64,000 nt of DNA from an uncultured Pelagibacteraceae bacterium (GTDB lineage Bacteria; Pseudomonadota; Alphaproteobacteria; Pelagibacterales; Pelagibacteraceae), in contig CABXYJ010000001.1 of assembly GCA_902516345.1 (NCBI GenBank), positions 62,001-126,000 on the forward strand. The letters run 5' to 3'. The position numbers and the translations under genes are program-made. The notes under the pieces were generated by a model. The model was not told where the DNA came from, searched no databases, and saw only the letters and a program-made list of their open reading frames with translations. Shown here one piece after another: positions 12,276 through 22,292 of the stretch; the first letter of the stretch is position 1, and each line of letters starts with the position of its first letter.

Positions 12276-13064
12276 ATGTCAGCTGAAAAAAAACATGATT
12301 ATCACTTAGTAGACCCAAGTCCTTGGCCTATTTACGTTTCATTTTCATGTTTAGTATTGGCACTAGGATCTGTTTATTACCTTCATACAGATGTTTCATG
12401 GGGAATGTATCTTGGTTTTGCTCTTTTAATTTATGGTGCATACATGTGGTTTAGAGATGTAGTTATTGAAGCCGAACACCAAGGTCATCATACACCTGTA
12501 GTTCAAATTCATCACAGATACGGAATGACATTGTTTATTGCATCTGAAGTAATGTTCTTTGTTGCATGGTTTTGGGCATATTTTGATGTGAGTTTATTTC
12601 CAAATGAATTTGTTGGAAATGTTTGGCCACCAAAGGATATTGAAACTTTTGATCCTTGGGATATTCCATTAATCAATACATTAATTTTATTATTATCAGG
12701 AACTACAGTTACTTGGTCTCATCATGCTCTTCTTGAAGATGACAGAAAGAGTTTTATTCAAGGCTTATGGTTAACTGTTATTTTAGGTTTTTGTTTCACT
12801 CTTCTGCAAATATATGAATATCAGCATGCATCATTTTCTTTTTCAGATCACATATATGGATCAGTATTTTATATGGCAACAGGATTTCATGGTTTCCATG
12901 TACTTGTGGGGACTATATTCTTAGCCGTTTGTTTATTTAGGGGAAAAAGAGGACATTTTAATAAAGATCATCATTTTGGATTTGAAGCTGCAGCTTGGTA
13001 TTGGCATTTTGTTGACGTGGTATGGTTATTTTTGTTTGCTGCAATCTATATTTGGGGAAGTTAA
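12276..13064 (+). CDS. coxC: Cytochrome c oxidase subunit III
   Basis: 262 aa; FHGFHVLVGTIFL, AAAWYWHFVDVVWLFLFAAIYIWGS. Confidence 0.96.
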   Translation: MSAEKKHDYHLVDPSPWPIYVSFSCLVLALGSVYYLHTDVSWGMYLGFALLIYGAYMWFRDVVIEAEHQGHHTPVVQIHHRYGMTLFIASEVMFFVAWFWAYFDVSLFPNEFVGNVWPPKDIETFDPWDIPLINTLILLLSGTTVTWSHHALLEDDRKSFIQGLWLTVILGFCFTLLQIYEYQHASFSFSDHIYGSVFYMATGFHGFHVLVGTIFLAVCLFRGKRGHFNKDHHFGFEAAAWYWHFVDVVWLFLFAAIYIWGS

Positions 13065-13074
13065 TTTAAGTTTT

Positions 13075-13728
13075 TTGAAACACAAGTTTTTATTTTCAGT
13101 ATTTATAATTTTTTTTATTTTAGTTTTCTTTGCCCTAGGTTCGTGGCAACTTGTTCGTTTAAATTGGAAGAACAATTTAATATTAGAAATTGAAAATTCT
13201 TTAAAAAACCCACCGGTTGAATTAACAAACTCTAACGTAGAAAATTATCTTAAAATAAAAACGTCGGGATCAATAGATTTAGAGAAACAAATTTATTTAT
13301 ACAATCTAAATGATACTGGAACACCAGGCTTTGAAGTTATAAATCCAATTTTGATTAACGATACTAATTATTTGATCAATAGAGGCTGGATACCCTTTGA
13401 AAAAAAAAACTCACAAGAGATAAATGTATTTGATGAAAATAATATAATTGGAACTTTAAAACTACAAGGCAGAAAAAATATTTTTAAACCAGATAATGAT
13501 TTAGATGAAAATTATTGGTTTAGTTTAAATAGAGATGACATATTAAAATTTACAGGTAAAGAATTTTCTAAATATGTAATTTATTTAAATGGAAACTATC
13601 AAGTTCCTAAACCAAAAAAGATTACTGCCAATATTTCTAATAATCATCAAAAATATGCACTTACCTGGTTTTCATTAGCGATTTCAATTCTTTTGTTATA
13701 TTTATATTTTAGAAAAAAAAATTATTAA
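13075..13728 (+). CDS. SURF1 family cytochrome oxidase biogenesis protein
   Basis: FALGSWQLVRLNWKN, YLINRGWIP. The ORF track starts at 12976 inside coxC; an in-frame TTG at 13075 after the coxC stop is a more plausible start. Confidence 0.85.
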   Translation: MKHKFLFSVFIIFFILVFFALGSWQLVRLNWKNNLILEIENSLKNPPVELTNSNVENYLKIKTSGSIDLEKQIYLYNLNDTGTPGFEVINPILINDTNYLINRGWIPFEKKNSQEINVFDENNIIGTLKLQGRKNIFKPDNDLDENYWFSLNRDDILKFTGKEFSKYVIYLNGNYQVPKPKKITANISNNHQKYALTWFSLAISILLLYLYFRKKNY

Positions 13729-15102
13729 ATGAATTATATTAGTACAAGAAATAATCAGAAAAACTTTACTTTTAAAGATGTTTTCCTTAAAGGTTTGGCA
13801 GATGATGGAGGTCTTTTTGTTCCTAAATCAATTAAACAATTTAAAAAAGAGGAATTAGATAATCTAAAAAATCTTAGTTACAATAATTTAGCTGCTGAAA
13901 TAATTTATCCATTTATAGGAGATTTTATGTCTAAAGATGACCTAATCTCGATGATTTCAAAATCGTACTCAAATTTCAGATCTAATGATGTTGTAAAAAT
14001 CTCTGATCTAGGAGATCTAAAAATTTTAGAACTATTTCATGGTCCAACACTCGCTTTTAAAGATATCGCTATGCAATTAATAGGTAATTTTTATCAATAT
14101 CATTTAGGACAAGATCAAAAAAAAATTAATATTATAGTGGCAACTTCAGGTGATACAGGTGCAGCTGCTATAGATGCTTTAAAAGGAAAAAGTAATTTAA
14201 ATATTTTTGTATTGCACCCAAATAATAAAATTTCTCCAGTGCAAAGAAGACTGATGACAATACACGAGGAGAGTAACGTATTTAATATTGCAGTAGAAGG
14301 TAATTTTGATGATTGTCAAAATTTAGTAAAAGCAATGTTTAACGACAAAAAATTTTCTAAAGCAATTAATATGTCTGGTGTAAATTCAATTAATTGGGCA
14401 AGAATTATTGCTCAATCAGTGTATTATTTTTACGCTTATTTCAAAGTTGGAAATGGTCAACCTTTATCTTTTTCTGTTCCAACAGGTAACTTTGGTGATA
14501 TTTATGCTGGTTACTTAGCAAAAAAACTAGGACTTCCTATTGATAAACTAATTGTGGCTACAAATAAAAATGACATACTTCATAGAGCAATATCTGGTGG
14601 CGACTACACTCAAAAGAAAGTGGAGGAAACAAATACTCCAAGTATGGATATACAAATAGCAAGTAATTTCGAAAGACTTTTATATGATATAAAGGATAGT
14701 AACTCCGAAATTACAAAAGATGTAATGACTGAAATAAGAAATAATACTTATAAAATTGATAAAACTGATTTAGATAAAATTAAAAAGAATTTTATATCTG
14801 AGATGCTTGATGAAAATGAAACTATAGAAATGATAAAGACAATTAATGATGAGCATCAGATGGTAGTTGATCCACATACTGCTGTGGGCGTTGGTGCAGT
14901 GAGAAAATTAAGATTGGAAAAAAATTGTGTTGTATTATCAACTGCGCACCCCTGCAAATTTCCAGATGCAATAAAATATGCAATCTCAAAAACTGAAAAT
15001 TTACCAGATAGTCTTAAATATGTTAATGACAGAAAAGAAAAATTTGAATTTCTTCCAAACGATATTGAAAAAGTTAAAAAATATGTAATGAACTCAATAT
15101 GA
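13729..15102 (+). CDS. thrC: Threonine synthase
   Basis: 457 aa; MNYISTRN N-terminus, FHGPTLAFKDIAMQ PLP site, NIIVATSGDTGAAAI. Confidence 0.95.
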   Translation: MNYISTRNNQKNFTFKDVFLKGLADDGGLFVPKSIKQFKKEELDNLKNLSYNNLAAEIIYPFIGDFMSKDDLISMISKSYSNFRSNDVVKISDLGDLKILELFHGPTLAFKDIAMQLIGNFYQYHLGQDQKKINIIVATSGDTGAAAIDALKGKSNLNIFVLHPNNKISPVQRRLMTIHEESNVFNIAVEGNFDDCQNLVKAMFNDKKFSKAINMSGVNSINWARIIAQSVYYFYAYFKVGNGQPLSFSVPTGNFGDIYAGYLAKKLGLPIDKLIVATNKNDILHRAISGGDYTQKKVEETNTPSMDIQIASNFERLLYDIKDSNSEITKDVMTEIRNNTYKIDKTDLDKIKKNFISEMLDENETIEMIKTINDEHQMVVDPHTAVGVGAVRKLRLEKNCVVLSTAHPCKFPDAIKYAISKTENLPDSLKYVNDRKEKFEFLPNDIEKVKKYVMNSI

Positions 15103-15587
15103 AACTCAAAATAAAAGATCAAATACCAGATACAGAAATTTTTCAACTTGTTGATGGAGAACCAAAAAAAAGCAAATTAAGAGAAATAATAGGTGATGGA
15201 AAAATTGTTTTATTTGGTTTGCCAGGGGCATTTACATCAACCTGTTCAAAACTTCACTTACCAGGTTTTGTTGCAAATGCAGATAAAATCAAAGCAAAAG
15301 GAATAAAAAACATATTTTGTTTATCAGTAAATGACCCTTATGTAATGAATGGTTGGGGAGAAATTAATAATACTGGAAATAACATAAAAATGTTGTCAGA
15401 TCCGTATTTGTTGTTCACGAAAGCAATTGGTGCAGAAGTTGATCGGAATGCAAAAGGAATGGGAATTAGATCAAATCGTTATTTAATGGTTATTGAAAAC
15501 TTCACAATTATTAATATTCATGTTGAAAAAGAAACTAAGGAATGTGGCTTAACTTCAGCAGAGAATTTAGTAAATAATTTAATATAG
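15099..15587 (+). CDS. Peroxiredoxin (Prx5-type redoxin)
   Basis: 162 aa; VLFGLPGAFTSTCSKLHLPGF. Confidence 0.9.
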   Translation: MKLKIKDQIPDTEIFQLVDGEPKKSKLREIIGDGKIVLFGLPGAFTSTCSKLHLPGFVANADKIKAKGIKNIFCLSVNDPYVMNGWGEINNTGNNIKMLSDPYLLFTKAIGAEVDRNAKGMGIRSNRYLMVIENFTIINIHVEKETKECGLTSAENLVNNLI

Positions 15588-15590
15588 GTA

Positions 15591-15614
15591 GGGCATTTCT
15601 GTTGCCAGGTGCCC
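15591..15614. other. GC-rich inverted repeat between convergent prx and rnhA
   Basis: GGGCA-TTTCTGTTGCCAGG-TGCCC; perfect 5-bp arms in a GC-rich island. No T-run on either side, so not a standard intrinsic terminator. Confidence 0.6.
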
Positions 15615-15617
15615 CAA

Positions 15618-16040
15618 TTATAAGTTTGCAGCATTTCTTGCAAGTAAATCTACTTCATTATTTAATTTGTCAGTTGAATGTGCTTTTACCCAATTCCAAC
15701 TAACTTTAAATTCATTATTTAGTAGATCTAATTCTGTCCAAAGTTCTTTATTACTTACTTCTTTTTTGTTTGCAGTTTTCCATCCATTTTTTTTCCAGTT
15801 ATGTATCCATTCTGTTATTCCAGACTTTACATATTTAGAGTCTGTAAAAATTTCAACTTTGCTGCCTTTTGGAATTTTTTTAAGAGCTTGTATAGGTGCC
15901 AATAATTCCATTTGATTATTTGTAGTATTTTTTTCACTTCCTTTTATTTCAGTTTTTTTTCCATCACTTAATATAATTGCCGCCCAACCACCTTTACCAG
16001 GATTTCCAATACATGAACCGTCAGTGTATATCTTAATCAT
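15618..16040 (-). CDS. rnhA: Ribonuclease HI
   Basis: 140 aa; IYTDGSCIGNPGKGGWAAI, NNQMELLAPIQAL, WVKAHS. Confidence 0.95.
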   Translation of the reverse strand: MIKIYTDGSCIGNPGKGGWAAIILSDGKKTEIKGSEKNTTNNQMELLAPIQALKKIPKGSKVEIFTDSKYVKSGITEWIHNWKKNGWKTANKKEVSNKELWTELDLLNNEFKVSWNWVKAHSTDKLNNEVDLLARNAANL

Positions 16041-17005
16041 TACCTTAAATAATCTTTATAAGTTTTTAAATTATTGTGTATTAAGAGTTTTTGATAATAC
16101 TCTCTTGGATCCTTTATTTTAATGAGCGCTGATTTAGGTGTATTTGAATAGTCAAAAAGTCTAGTTAGAAAATATCTCATCGCTGCACCACGACATAAAA
16201 TATTTAATGATTTTTTTTCTGCAATTGAAACTTTTTTTACACTTTCATACCCTTTAATTAAATTTTTTACCTTTTTTTTATTTAAGAAAAATTTAGATGC
16301 TCTTTTGTCAAAACATAATGCATTAACACAAATAGCAATTTCATACATAAAGTAATCGTTCGCAGCAAAATAAAAATCAATTATTCCTGATAATTTATCT
16401 TTTTTAAAAAAAATATTATCTATAAATAAATCTCCATGAATTATCCCAGAAGGTAATTTTTTTGGCCATTTCATTTTTATATCTTTAAAATTTATCTTTA
16501 GAAACTTTTCTATATTAGTAAATTTTTTTGATTTAAATTTAATACTGTTAAGTAATGGATTTAAATATTTAATACCCATAGAGTTTTTCCTGGAAAGATT
16601 TATTTTTTTTGTTGATAAATGCATTCCAGCAATCATTTTCCCTATTTCGTGACAATTTTTTAAATTAAGTAATTTTTTATCTTTTCCTTCTAAAAATGAA
16701 ACAATGCAAGCTGATTTTTTCCTTATTCTGACTAGGTATTTTCCATTTTTATTTTTTTGAGGTTTTGGACAATTTATTTTATAATTATTTAATTGATCCA
16801 TTAACTTCATAAAAAAAGGTATTTCATTTTGAGAGACTCTTTTTTCAAAGATTGTAAGTATAAATTTTTTATTTTTTGATTTTAATAAATAGTTAGTATT
16901 TTCAATACCTTGTTTAATACCTTTAAAGCTTATAATTTTTTCTATTTCAAATTTTTTATTGATATAAGAAATATCTTTTTTATTTATTTTTGTATAAACA
17001 GCCAT
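16040..17005 (-). CDS. thrB: Homoserine kinase (ThrB2/APH-fold type)
   Basis: 321 aa; GIIHGDLFIDNIFF and LSGIIDFYFAANDY. Confidence 0.88.
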   Translation of the reverse strand: MAVYTKINKKDISYINKKFEIEKIISFKGIKQGIENTNYLLKSKNKKFILTIFEKRVSQNEIPFFMKLMDQLNNYKINCPKPQKNKNGKYLVRIRKKSACIVSFLEGKDKKLLNLKNCHEIGKMIAGMHLSTKKINLSRKNSMGIKYLNPLLNSIKFKSKKFTNIEKFLKINFKDIKMKWPKKLPSGIIHGDLFIDNIFFKKDKLSGIIDFYFAANDYFMYEIAICVNALCFDKRASKFFLNKKKVKNLIKGYESVKKVSIAEKKSLNILCRGAAMRYFLTRLFDYSNTPKSALIKIKDPREYYQKLLIHNNLKTYKDYLR

Positions 17006-17950
17006 TTAATTTAATTTTTTTGGAGCTTTGAAAACAACATTTTCCTTAATGATTTCTACTTCATCTATACTGACTGTAAATCTATTTTTTAACTCATTGA
17101 TAAAATTATCAACTAGAATCTCAGGAGCAGAAGCTCCAGAAGAAACACCAATCGTATTTGCATTTTTGATTAAATCAAATGGGATTTCACTTTGTGAATG
17201 AATTAATATTGAGTTAGGGCAGCCAGACTTTTTAGCTACCTCCACTAATCTAACTGAATTAGATGAATTTCTACTACCTATCACAAAAAATAAGTCACAT
17301 TTTTTTGCAATATTTTTAACTGCCATCTGCCTGTTTGTAGTAGCGTAACAAATATCCTCTTTTAAAGGTTCTTTTATATTTGGAAATCTATCTTTTAATA
17401 TTTGGATTATATCTTTTGTATCATCTACTGATAATGTTGTTTGAGTAACATAAGAAATTTTTTTGTTATTTTGAATTTTATAGTTTTTGGCTTCATCTTC
17501 ATTTTGAATAAGATCAATTGATCCTTTGGGCAACTGCCCCATAGTACCAATTACTTCAGGGTGATTTTGATGTCCTATTAAAATTAAATGATATCCAGCT
17601 TTATTTAGATTTTCAGCCTCTCTGTGTACTTTTGACACCAATGGGCATGTAGCATCAACATAAGTCATATTGTAGTTTTTAGCTTCCTCTGGAATTTTTT
17701 TTGGAACACCATGAGCTGAAAAAATAACTGGTCTAGTTTTATCTTCTATCTCCTCTAGTTCTTCAACAAAGATAGCTCCTTTATTTCTTAAATCATCTAC
17801 TACGTATTTATTGTGTACTATTTCATGACGAACATATACTGGAGCACCATATTTCTGAATTGATTTTTCAACAATCTCTATAGCTCTTTCTACACCAGCA
17901 CAAAAGCCTCTAGGAGCTGACAATAATATTTTCAATTCTTTATTTTTCAT
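17006..17950 (-). CDS. ispH: 4-hydroxy-3-methylbut-2-enyl diphosphate reductase
   Basis: 314 aa; APRGFCAGVERAIEIVE, VDATCPLVSKVHREA, GVSSGASAPEILV. Confidence 0.96.
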   Translation of the reverse strand: MKNKELKILLSAPRGFCAGVERAIEIVEKSIQKYGAPVYVRHEIVHNKYVVDDLRNKGAIFVEELEEIEDKTRPVIFSAHGVPKKIPEEAKNYNMTYVDATCPLVSKVHREAENLNKAGYHLILIGHQNHPEVIGTMGQLPKGSIDLIQNEDEAKNYKIQNNKKISYVTQTTLSVDDTKDIIQILKDRFPNIKEPLKEDICYATTNRQMAVKNIAKKCDLFFVIGSRNSSNSVRLVEVAKKSGCPNSILIHSQSEIPFDLIKNANTIGVSSGASAPEILVDNFINELKNRFTVSIDEVEIIKENVVFKAPKKLN

Positions 17951-18875
17951 TTTTTTCTATTAAATACTCAAGCAATATATGTGGAAAGGTTAAAGACGCC
18001 AAACCTATAAATATAACTTTTAGAATTGAACTATCGAAATTGTATGAATTATTTAATAAATAAAGCCCAAGTAAACAAAAAGTAGCAGTAAGAATGGTTA
18101 AGGGCAGAGCTTTTTTTATAAAAATTTTTAGCCCATTCTTTAAATCGTTCTCATCTAGCTCATGCATCAAAGTAATACCATGTCTAGTAGAATGTAAAAA
18201 ACAAAAATAAATTGTAAATGCCATCAGAGGTGACAAATAATAATTTATAATTAAAATTGAAAAATAATCTAAAAAAATAGTAAACTTTTTTAATTCAAAT
18301 TCTTTGGTAAATAATAAAATACTGGATAATGTGCTTAAAATAATACCAAAAAGTATAAGGTTATTCATTTCAATAAAATCTAAAGTTCTATAAAAAGACT
18401 CGTTATCAATAAGTAATAATTTGAATATAGATATTGTTTCTTCAAAATGAAAAAACATAGGTGCTAAAATTACGAGTGAACCTTTCAAGAAAAATAATAA
18501 TTGGTTATAATATGAATTTTCAGTTATTAAAAACTGAGTATCTTCCTTGCCGAAATGAAATGAAGCAACTATTAGAAAAATTGTTAATGAAACTGACGGT
18601 ATGATTGTCCATAAGGCTATAACAATTGAAGCAATAAAAATATATATCAAATAAAAAATATATTTATTTTTTATTTCAAAAATTTTCAGAAGTTTTTTTC
18701 CTTTTATATGATCAAGTGAACCATGAGAAACCCCAATACTTAAAATTAAAAGTAAACAGAATAATGGTGAAAATATTAAATCCTCAAATTTTAAAATTGT
18801 TAAAGAAAAAATATTACAAAATAAAAAAAAAATGAAAGAGTGATTAAAATTTATTTTTTTTAATTGGTTTTTCAT
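17940..18875 (-). CDS. blh: Brp/Blh family beta-carotene 15,15'-dioxygenase
   Basis: 311 aa polytopic membrane protein; GVSHGSLDHIKG, SFHFGKEDTQF, FLHSTRHG histidine motifs; downstream of crtIBY. Confidence 0.88.
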   Translation of the reverse strand: MKNQLKKINFNHSFIFFLFCNIFSLTILKFEDLIFSPLFCLLLILSIGVSHGSLDHIKGKKLLKIFEIKNKYIFYLIYIFIASIVIALWTIIPSVSLTIFLIVASFHFGKEDTQFLITENSYYNQLLFFLKGSLVILAPMFFHFEETISIFKLLLIDNESFYRTLDFIEMNNLILFGIILSTLSSILLFTKEFELKKFTIFLDYFSILIINYYLSPLMAFTIYFCFLHSTRHGITLMHELDENDLKNGLKIFIKKALPLTILTATFCLLGLYLLNNSYNFDSSILKVIFIGLASLTFPHILLEYLIEKNEK

Positions 18876-18887
18876 TTTTTTATTAAA

Positions 18888-19955
18888 TTAATAAAATAAA
18901 GCCTTAATAAAAGTCAACTTTGGCATTCTAAAAATAATAGATAAATCCTCAAAAAAATTACTTTTGTTAGACAAAAATTTTATAACAGTCTTTGGAGAGG
19001 CCTTAAACATTTTAAAAAAAATTTCAGGCATTTTTTCCGGGTGTTTTTCAAGAACTCTAAGAAATATCTCATCTAAAAATTGATACTTATTACCAATTTT
19101 ATATTTTTTAGCATGAGTAATATTCTCGATATTCTCTCTTATATATCTACTGTGTTCTTGAATATTTAGAAAAGTGTAACCCGTACTTAATCTCGTCATA
19201 CCTCCAGCAGTTCCAATATTTATTTGGTTTTTAGCTTTTTCATTTATTGGGTAAAAAAGAGGTATTGCACCTTCTTCTTTATAAATAATTTTGTAATCTT
19301 TTAAATTTAGGTGATTTTCAATATAATCTTTAATTTGTGTGTCATAGTCTCTTTGAGAGTCATCATTCATTTTTGATAACCATGTAGTTTCAATCAAAGC
19401 CGTAGTCTTTGAATAGGGTAGAGTGTAAAAAAAATGCACACTATCTCTTTGATCACAATCAAAATCCATAAGATTAAAAATTTCATCGTCAAAGAAATCA
19501 TTTTTAGATTCAACTTCTACACCACAAAAATGCTGCCAAAGGTTACGATGATCCTTTTTAATTGATGGAACACTATTAAAAACAAAAGAATTTTTTGAAT
19601 TAATTTCGCTTATATCTTTAAAGAAAGAAATATTATTATTATCTTTTAATTTACTGTTAATTTTTTCATAGAACAGCCCGCTATCAATACTTTGGTATGG
19701 ATAAATGTTGCATTCTAAATAATTAGTTTTTTTTGGTATATTAACAGAAAAATTTTCCCAATTTTTTTTAACACAATCATCAAAATTATGTGCTGCTACT
19801 TTCCAAAAAGACCAGGTTTTGTCTTTTTTATACTCTGATCTTGGCTCAATAATAGCTAAAGTTTTATTTTTTAATTTTTCATTGACCTCAAGTTCATACG
19901 CAAGTGATAACCCTGCACAACCACCACCAACTATAATATAATCAAATTCTTTCAT
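18888..19955 (-). CDS. crtY: Lycopene beta-cyclase
   Basis: 355 aa; DYIIVGGGCAGLSLAYEL, IGTAGGMTRLSTGYTF. Confidence 0.92.
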   Translation of the reverse strand: MKEFDYIIVGGGCAGLSLAYELEVNEKLKNKTLAIIEPRSEYKKDKTWSFWKVAAHNFDDCVKKNWENFSVNIPKKTNYLECNIYPYQSIDSGLFYEKINSKLKDNNNISFFKDISEINSKNSFVFNSVPSIKKDHRNLWQHFCGVEVESKNDFFDDEIFNLMDFDCDQRDSVHFFYTLPYSKTTALIETTWLSKMNDDSQRDYDTQIKDYIENHLNLKDYKIIYKEEGAIPLFYPINEKAKNQINIGTAGGMTRLSTGYTFLNIQEHSRYIRENIENITHAKKYKIGNKYQFLDEIFLRVLEKHPEKMPEIFFKMFKASPKTVIKFLSNKSNFFEDLSIIFRMPKLTFIKALFY

Positions 19956-20793
19956 TTAAATTTATTTCCTCATTTATCAAATTATGATCGTGTTGTATTT
20001 CATCATCTAATTTATGACTGAACGATAGTTTAATTAAGTCAAAAATTGATAGAAAAGTCTCAAAGACTTTTTCAACATTTGATACATATATCTTTCCAGA
20101 ATTTAGATAATTTTCTAAATTTTTTTTATTTTTTATCTTATGTCCTATTTTTCTATAAATTCTTCTAGCTACTAGAATAGAAAAACGGAAACTAATAGGT
20201 ATATCCTTAATTGAATAAAATGAATTTTCATAAAAAGTATCAGCAAGATTGATAGTTGATAAAATTTCTTCAAAGCTTTCATTTATGTAAAAACGATTTT
20301 TTTCAGAATCTTCAATTACATCTCTCGATATATTAGTAAGTTGCATTGCAATTCCTAGATCGATTGCTGACTTGAGTGAACTTTTATTATTAACTTTTAA
20401 AATTTTTGCCATCATCAATCCAACAGTTCCAGCTACTCTGTATGAGTAAACCAAAAGATCTTTTTTTGTATCTAATTTAACCTTATCTTTAATGTCTGAT
20501 TTTATTCCCATCAGTAAATCTTGAACAATTTTCAAGGATATATTGAATTCTTCAATAAGATCCCACATATTTTTGATAATAGGATCATCAAAGTTTTTTT
20601 GATTAAAATTATTTTCAAAATAATTAAATTTTTTTTCTTTACTTTCTATTTTTTCATTATCATCTGCAATGTTGTCAGCGACTCTACAAAAATCATACAA
20701 AGCAGAGCATTTTTCTAACGTTTTTTTGGGTAAAAAAAAACCAGCCCAACTGAACGATTTAGCATAAACAGATAAGTAACTTTTATTAGACAT
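19942..20793 (-). CDS. crtB: Phytoene synthase
   Basis: 283 aa; FCRVADNIADD, YRVAGTVGLMMAKIL, AMQLTNISRDVIEDSEKNRFYI. Confidence 0.93.
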   Translation of the reverse strand: MSNKSYLSVYAKSFSWAGFFLPKKTLEKCSALYDFCRVADNIADDNEKIESKEKKFNYFENNFNQKNFDDPIIKNMWDLIEEFNISLKIVQDLLMGIKSDIKDKVKLDTKKDLLVYSYRVAGTVGLMMAKILKVNNKSSLKSAIDLGIAMQLTNISRDVIEDSEKNRFYINESFEEILSTINLADTFYENSFYSIKDIPISFRFSILVARRIYRKIGHKIKNKKNLENYLNSGKIYVSNVEKVFETFLSIFDLIKLSFSHKLDDEIQHDHNLINEEINLNERI

Positions 20794-22253
20794 TATAAAA
20801 TTTTATCTAATACTTTCGCTGAAGAAAGCACCCCAGGTACGCCAGCTCCTGGATGAGTACCTGCTCCTACAAAATAAAGTCCATCATATATCTCTGACTT
20901 ATTATGAAATCTAAAATAAGCTGATTGAGAAAATTTTGGCTGAATTGAAAAACCAGAACCATATTTTGTATTTAAATCTTTTTCAAAGTAATCAGGCGTT
21001 AAATAAAAATCCTCAATAATATTTTTTCTAAGATTTGGCATTAAATCCTTTTCCATTTTATCAATTACCAAATCTCTCATTTTCTCTCCTTCAATAGACC
21101 AATCAATTTTTGATTGATTATTTGGAACTGGAACTAAAACATAAAAACAATCTTGCCCTTCTGGAGCCATAGATTTATCAGTAGCAGATGGTCTATGAAG
21201 ATAATAACTAATATCATTATTTAATTTTTTATTATTAAATATGTCATCAAGATGTTCTTTGTATTTATTTCCAAACTTAATAGTATGGTGTTCTACATTT
21301 TCATACTTTTTTTTTGTACCAAAATAATAAACAAATAAACCCATGGAATATTCCATCCTATTTTTTTTCCACTTAAACATAAGTGAATTATTTGAATTTC
21401 CATTTAACATTTTTTCATAAACAGCAGGCGGATCTGCGTTACAAATAACATTATTAGTTTCAATATGAGTTTGATTATCTAATTGAATACCAGTTATTTT
21501 ATTACCATTAGAAATAATTTTTTTGACTTCATGACCTTTAATTATTTCTATGCCAACTTCATTCATCAACTTTTCAAAACCCTTTATAATATTTCCTGTT
21601 CCACCCATTGAATAATGGATGCCCCATTTTTTTTCTAAATATAAGATAAGTCCATAGATAGAGGTTGTGGTAAAAGGATTTCCTCCAACTAAAAGTGGAT
21701 GCATACTTAACATTCTTCTTAATTTTTCATTTTTTATATAAGACGAAACCAATGAATAAACTGACTTATAACTTTTAAGCTTCAATAGAGCTGGTAGTTG
21801 TTGCATCATGACTAAAGGTTTATCAAATGGAACATCGGCTAGTTCTGTAAACCCTTTGTCAAAAATTTTTTTCGTAAAGTTAACTAATTTTTCATAACCT
21901 ATAACATCATCTTTACTCATTTCTGCAATTTGACTTTTCATCTCGTTTTCATTACCTGAATAGTTAAATTTAGAATTATCCTCAAAAACAAATTGATACC
22001 AAACTTTGAGTGGAGATAATTTAATATAATTTTTTGGATCTTTTTCAAATAATTCAAATAATTCATTTATTAGGTATGGTGCTGTAATAACTGTTGGGCC
22101 ACCATCATAGGTAAATCCATTTTTTTTAAATACCCTTGCTCTTCCTCCAAGATCAGGATGTTTTTCAATTAAAGTAACATTATGACCTTTAGCTTTTAGA
22201 CGAAGTGCAGCAGCTATGCCTCCAAATCCGGAACCTATTACAACAGAATTCAT
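20793..22253 (-). CDS. crtI: Phytoene desaturase
   Basis: 486 aa; VVIGSGFGGIAAALRLKAKGHNVTLIEKHPDLGGRA; C-terminal YFVGAGTHPGAGVPGVLSSAKV. Confidence 0.95.
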   Translation of the reverse strand: MNSVVIGSGFGGIAAALRLKAKGHNVTLIEKHPDLGGRARVFKKNGFTYDGGPTVITAPYLINELFELFEKDPKNYIKLSPLKVWYQFVFEDNSKFNYSGNENEMKSQIAEMSKDDVIGYEKLVNFTKKIFDKGFTELADVPFDKPLVMMQQLPALLKLKSYKSVYSLVSSYIKNEKLRRMLSMHPLLVGGNPFTTTSIYGLILYLEKKWGIHYSMGGTGNIIKGFEKLMNEVGIEIIKGHEVKKIISNGNKITGIQLDNQTHIETNNVICNADPPAVYEKMLNGNSNNSLMFKWKKNRMEYSMGLFVYYFGTKKKYENVEHHTIKFGNKYKEHLDDIFNNKKLNNDISYYLHRPSATDKSMAPEGQDCFYVLVPVPNNQSKIDWSIEGEKMRDLVIDKMEKDLMPNLRKNIIEDFYLTPDYFEKDLNTKYGSGFSIQPKFSQSAYFRFHNKSEIYDGLYFVGAGTHPGAGVPGVLSSAKVLDKIL

Positions 22254-22292
22254 TGTTATAATTTATAGTTTTTTTTAAAAATTGTAAGGTTA

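Noticed and set aside
12976-13074. 5' extension of the SURF1 ORF into coxC
   Set aside because: The extension is out-of-frame coxC sequence; SURF1-like sequence begins only after the coxC stop, so a TTG start at 13075 is preferred.
14856-15146. Minus-strand ORF across thrC/prx junction
   Set aside because: Antisense to two well-supported genes; composition is consistent with a chance open frame.
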